This document shows, one piece after another, positions 60,870-64,000 of a stretch of 64,000 nucleotides of DNA. Numbering within the stretch: the stretch's first letter is position 1; the number at the start of each line of letters is the position of its first letter. Location: positions 3,100,001-3,164,000 of the forward strand of contig NZ_CP020562.1 in the NCBI RefSeq assembly GCF_002082565.1. The letters run 5' to 3'. A program made the translations under genes and the position numbers. The notes under the pieces are model-generated. The model did not search any database. It was not told the origin of the DNA and saw only the letters and a program-made list of their open reading frames with translations. Origin of the DNA: Halomonas sp. GT (lineage in GTDB: Bacteria; Pseudomonadota; Gammaproteobacteria; Pseudomonadales; Halomonadaceae).

Positions 60870-61553
60870 ATGTACTCGTTGCTAGTGGCAGATGACCATC
60901 CGCTGTTTCGCGATGCACTACATGCGGTAATTAGCGCTGGTTTAACAGATACTCGACTGTTGGAGTCGGACAGTTTGGCGGCGGCTATTCACACGATAGG
61001 CACCCACGATGAGCTTGATCTGCTGTTGCTCGATTTAAGCCTGCCCGATGCCGATGGACTAGAAGGGCTGACAATACTTCGAGAAAGATTCCCATGGCTT
61101 CCCGTCGCCATTGTCTCGGCACATCAGGAGCGCCAGTTGGTGTTAGACGCCATTACCCAAGGTGCCGTGGGCTATATTCCGAAATCAACCCCCCGAGAGC
61201 AGCTGTTAGCAGCGCTCAACCAAATTCTTCAGGGGCAACTTTATCTGCCTGCAGATATCATGCGCCAGCCGCCCCCGCGTATGGAGTCATCAGCGTTGAC
61301 GCCTTCGTCGGAGGTGTCTCGCGAACGGCTAATACGCTTAACCGACAAGCAGTTAGATGTATTGGGTTGCATGGCACAGGGGATGTCCAACAAACAAATC
61401 GCACGAGAACTACTCATCGCTGAAACTACGGTTAAAACGCATGTCTCGGCTATTTTACGCAAGCTAGGTGCAACAAGTAGAGTGCATGCCATTGTCATCG
61501 CAGGTGAAGAAGAACTAGGCGCTTATCTTGCCAAACGAACCTCTTCCACCTAG
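60870..61553 (+). CDS. NarL/LuxR-type response regulator (ErbR/AgmR/ExaE-like)
   Basis: A 227-residue regulator from the ATG at 60870 (TAGGAG 5 bases upstream). Receiver domain with the phospho-aspartate in LLLDLSLPDADGL near residue 54 and conserved K in YIPKSTPREQ; C-terminal LuxR HTH (LTDKQLDVLGCMAQGMSNKQIARELLIAETTVKTHVSAIL). Pseudomonas regulators of the same type (AgmR/ErbR) turn on alcohol-oxidation genes. The adjacent aldehyde dehydrogenase supports this; kinase pairing with the convergent hybrid kinase is possible. Confidence 0.88.
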   Translation: MYSLLVADDHPLFRDALHAVISAGLTDTRLLESDSLAAAIHTIGTHDELDLLLLDLSLPDADGLEGLTILRERFPWLPVAIVSAHQERQLVLDAITQGAVGYIPKSTPREQLLAALNQILQGQLYLPADIMRQPPPRMESSALTPSSEVSRERLIRLTDKQLDVLGCMAQGMSNKQIARELLIAETTVKTHVSAILRKLGATSRVHAIVIAGEEELGAYLAKRTSST

Positions 61554-61567
61554 CCGCCGACTTCCCG

Positions 61568-62980
61568 TTAAGCGGGATTATCTAAGAGCGTTCCCAGTAG
61601 CATCTTTAAGCGAAGAGGCTTAAGCGGTTTTAACAAACAGTGCATACCTGCTTCCCGGGTGGCCCGCTTCAAGGACGCCTCATGGTTGGCAGTGATGACT
61701 ACGGTGGCTAACCCTGGGTAGCGTCGACGCAGTCTTGCAGCCAGATCGATCCCATTTTCGCGGTGATCACCAAGATGGTAATCCACCAACAGTACAGCCG
61801 GGCGCTCACCGTCACTCGCTGCTTCCAGCGCACTCACCGTAGCGGCTGCCCTCACCCGACACCCCCAACTGCCAAGCAACGCCTGCATCCCATCTATAAT
61901 CGCGGGATCATCATCAATCACCCATATGACACAGCCTTGTAGTGGATCGTGTTGCCAACGATCAGTTCCAGGCAACGCTTTTTGAGCATACGCAACGGGC
62001 AATGCTCCCGCGCTTGGGGCTGCATTAGTTTCTGACACAGAAAAAGGGACCAGAACAGAAAAAAGCGAGCCACGCCCAAGCTGTGAAGTAAGCGACACAG
62101 GGTGCTCTAACATAGTGCTGATGCGATCTACGATCGCCAGCCCCAACCCAAGCCCTCGGCTGTGGCTGCTCTGGGACTGGTTGGCGCGGCGAAATTCTAG
62201 AAAAATTGCCTGGCGCTGTGGCTCTGGTATACCCGGCCCAGTATCGCCCACCATAACTTCAAGACCGTTGGCACGTCGTCGACAGCCAAGCAATAAGTGA
62301 CCATGTTCAGTGTAGCGCACGGCATTACTGAGAAAGTTGCGCACAACACGCGCCAGCAGCGCTAGGTCAGATTCGACCACCACACTCGACGGCACATAGT
62401 GAAGCGTCAGCCCACGCACGGCGGCTACTTGCCGATACTCTTCGGCCAAGGCGTCTAGCAGTGTTCTTACCGCAAACGGTGCTTTATCCGCATGAAGCAC
62501 GCCCGCATCCAGGCGGGAAATATCCACCAATGTACCTAAAAGGCCTTCGACATCTTTTAACGAACGTCCTATATGCCCCACTAAAGCTTGGGAGGCCTCG
62601 GGGAGCGCATGCGTTTCTAAGGCACTGGCGAATAATCGGGCGGCGTTTAAAGGCTGAAGCAGGTCATGACTAACCGCCGCTAAAAATTTCGTTTTAGAAA
62701 GGTTGGCCGCCTCCGCTTCGGCATTCGCCGCCAGCAGTCGAGCATTTACTTGGCTAAGTTCATCTAATGTGCGGTGAAGTGCATCGGTACGTTCGCGTAC
62801 TTGCTCTGCTAGCAGCACCGAGCGCTCAAACGCTGCATAGGGAGCGCTATTAGGGCTTGCGCCGGACTCCACACGCTCCATTAGCGCTTGGCAAACCTTA
62901 CGCAAACGGCGGTTTTCCTCGCTCAGCGTGGCATTATCTGCCGCAGTATCGCTATCCGCCGCTAGTTGGAAGAGCGCCAA
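61568..62980 (-). CDS. NahK/ErcS'-like hybrid histidine kinase with receiver
   Basis: A 470-residue soluble kinase with no membrane segment or PAS domain. A coiled-coil lead-in at 55-95 (RERTDALHRTLDELSQVNARL) is followed by the H-box AAVSHDLLQPLNAARL with H105, the ATPase domain (RNFLSNAVRYTEHG; GLGLGLAIVDRIS) and a C-terminal receiver with the aspartate in VLLVDYHLGD. The SHDLLQPL form is that of the Pseudomonas ErcS'/NahK group, which works with the FIST protein NosP. The start overlaps the FIST gene by 29 bases. Its phosphate partner may be an Hpt protein elsewhere. Confidence 0.9.
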   Translation of the reverse strand: MALFQLAADSDTAADNATLSEENRRLRKVCQALMERVESGASPNSAPYAAFERSVLLAEQVRERTDALHRTLDELSQVNARLLAANAEAEAANLSKTKFLAAVSHDLLQPLNAARLFASALETHALPEASQALVGHIGRSLKDVEGLLGTLVDISRLDAGVLHADKAPFAVRTLLDALAEEYRQVAAVRGLTLHYVPSSVVVESDLALLARVVRNFLSNAVRYTEHGHLLLGCRRRANGLEVMVGDTGPGIPEPQRQAIFLEFRRANQSQSSHSRGLGLGLAIVDRISTMLEHPVSLTSQLGRGSLFSVLVPFSVSETNAAPSAGALPVAYAQKALPGTDRWQHDPLQGCVIWVIDDDPAIIDGMQALLGSWGCRVRAAATVSALEAASDGERPAVLLVDYHLGDHRENGIDLAARLRRRYPGLATVVITANHEASLKRATREAGMHCLLKPLKPLRLKMLLGTLLDNPA

Positions 62981-64000
62981 AAGCCACCCCCGTGAAAGTT
63001 TGATTTACGTGCATGCCATGATGATGTTCGCCATAGGTATTAAATCCCACCACTCGTGCTTGGCGAAGCAGCGCTGACGCCTGATCAAGCTGCTGCAAAG
63101 ACTCAAGCGCCATACGCCTTAAGAAACAATCACAGCCTATAATCGAAGGTGTTGCACCCAGGCGCTGTTGCACGCGCTGTAGCATCACCTCTAGATCTAA
63201 AAGTAACGGCGCAGGCCGCATCGCGGTGAGCACAATGCCTGTTTCTACCGCACAGTAAAACGTTAGGCTAGCATCTTCATTTACGCGTTGTATTGAACGA
63301 ATATAATGTTGACCACCGATATAAACTGCCAACGGGTGCTGGGCAAAAATGGATGGCGATAGCGCATCAACTGAACAACCGACTAACGCTGCATAAACAT
63401 CAGCAGCAGGCAACCCGTTGAGTTCTAGCACTCGGCGCTGCTCCCGGTCAGCTTCTGTTACCACCAATTTATGGGCAAGCGGTTCAAGGTGATGGGTGGA
63501 AAATACCTCAAACGGGAGCCGCGTGTTAAGCATTACCACCACGGCGGCGCGGGTATGAAAACGCCCATTTGCATAAACATGAGTGTGGGTAAGATGATTA
63601 TCATCACCGGCTGAGCCGCCAAAACTGGGAATACGGCCAAGAGCAGCGTCTAAGGTTGCTAATACCTGTTCTTCACGGCTGGACAAACCATCTAACAAGG
63701 TGAGTGCGAAGCTATGCTCGTTCACTGGTGCAACCGCCTGCTGTCGACAGCGCTCCAGCAAGGTGTCGACGAGCGGTTGTGCATGGCTAAGATCAAAGTG
63801 TTCAAGATCGTCTACCAGCGCGGTTTCAATCGCAAACACGCGTTTATCAAAACCTATCGCAACCACAGAGCCTCGATCATAGCCTTGCGGTGTAATCTCG
63901 CCTGCCGTCGTACAGCCACTCATCGGCACCTTATCAAACGCACCGCCAAGGGCCGTTGCTAGTTCCGCTAACGGATACTCAGCACTGCAAAAAAATAGCA
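62952..64000 (-). CDS. FIST-domain sensory protein (NosP-like), 5' end outside the window
   Basis: At least 349 residues; the frame stays open to the last base of the window, so the N-terminus is missing. VPMSGCTTAGEITPQGYDRGS is the FIST-N motif, SGLSSREEQVLATLDAALG... and GSAGDDNHLTHTHVYANG lie in the middle, and the FIST-C domain with DCFLRR near the end follows. FIST proteins are input modules; the Pseudomonas member NosP binds haem and senses nitric oxide, and its gene is paired with nahK as here. Haem binding is inferred. It overlaps the kinase gene, so the two are cotranscribed. Confidence 0.87.
   Translation of the reverse strand, partial: LFFCSAEYPLAELATALGGAFDKVPMSGCTTAGEITPQGYDRGSVVAIGFDKRVFAIETALVDDLEHFDLSHAQPLVDTLLERCRQQAVAPVNEHSFALTLLDGLSSREEQVLATLDAALGRIPSFGGSAGDDNHLTHTHVYANGRFHTRAAVVVMLNTRLPFEVFSTHHLEPLAHKLVVTEADREQRRVLELNGLPAADVYAALVGCSVDALSPSIFAQHPLAVYIGGQHYIRSIQRVNEDASLTFYCAVETGIVLTAMRPAPLLLDLEVMLQRVQQRLGATPSIIGCDCFLRRMALESLQQLDQASALLRQARVVGFNTYGEHHHGMHVNQTFTGVAFGALPTSGG

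Noticed and set aside
61554..61567. Terminator between the convergent response regulator and hybrid kinase
   Set aside because: Only a 5-bp TCCCG/CGGGA stem lies near 61562-61580, partly inside the kinase stop region; too weak to call.
1..64000. CRISPR arrays, prophage, insertion sequences, tRNA or rRNA genes
   Set aside because: I looked for regular spaced repeats, transposase or phage gene sequences and tRNA-like cloverleaves and found none.

Overview
The window looks like chromosomal DNA of a moderately halophilic gammaproteobacterium of the Halomonas/Vreelandella group. The main reasons are a complete ectoine-degradation gene set (doeA, doeB, doeX, doeC, doeD), a BetT-type choline transporter, a NahK/NosP-like sensor pair beside alcohol and aldehyde dehydrogenases, and an OsmC-YcaO fusion. 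I saw no tRNA, rRNA, insertion sequence, prophage or CRISPR array. Genes are dense on both strands, with short intergenic regions that often hold clear hairpin terminators.

Layout. 1-1657 is the end of leuA. 1662-7223 is a stress and ion block: a TraR/DksA-like zinc finger protein, two closely similar tandem universal stress proteins bracketing a fluoride-channel pair (crcB-crcB) and an ACR3-like transporter, and a SulP anion transporter in operon with the second Usp. 7224-7752 is the only gene-free stretch over 300 bases. 7753-13582 holds an NAD-type isocitrate dehydrogenase, an ECF-like sigma factor with a tiny zinc anti-sigma factor and a DUF3047 protein, a soluble PAS chemoreceptor, a 1-Cys peroxiredoxin and a CNNM/CBS membrane protein. 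13697-16960 is a zinc-limitation cluster: folE2, a COG0523 GTPase and a two-cysteine DksA paralogue run left, a DUF1826 gene runs right, and a perfect Zur-box-like palindrome lies between. 17037-20750 has an exported pyrophosphatase, LysE, luxS, a monooxygenase-fold protein, a DUF302 protein and a haloacid dehalogenase.

20884-33421 is the centre of interest. The ectoine catabolic genes run leftwards, doeA-doeB-doeX and then doeC-doeD. Between doeX and doeC sit four further co-directional genes: a nitrilase-superfamily amidase, an ATP-grasp ligase (interrupted by a one-base frameshift in a homopolymer), a C45-type autoproteolytic acyltransferase/hydrolase and a very large Orn/Lys/Arg-type PLP decarboxylase. 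Together they look like a pathway for making or recycling an amide-linked amino acid or amine; no product is known to me.

33644-45557 carries ghrA, a DUF3108 protein, LysO, an SpmA/SpmB-like membrane protein, a DUF3422 protein, cytoplasmic asparaginase with an AGCS amino acid symporter, the OsmC-YcaO fusion, and convergent XRE-type and TetR-type regulators. 45776-52233 is an RND efflux operon with its own two-component system. 52240-58031 has a lipoprotein esterase, a Spy-like periplasmic protein, BetT and a DauA-like SulP transporter, separated by repeat-rich and palindrome-rich intergenic DNA. 58080-64000 has a zinc alcohol dehydrogenase, an aldehyde dehydrogenase, a LuxR-type response regulator, a hybrid histidine kinase and a FIST-domain protein that runs off the right edge; these resemble the Pseudomonas ethanol-oxidation/NosP-NahK regulatory genes.
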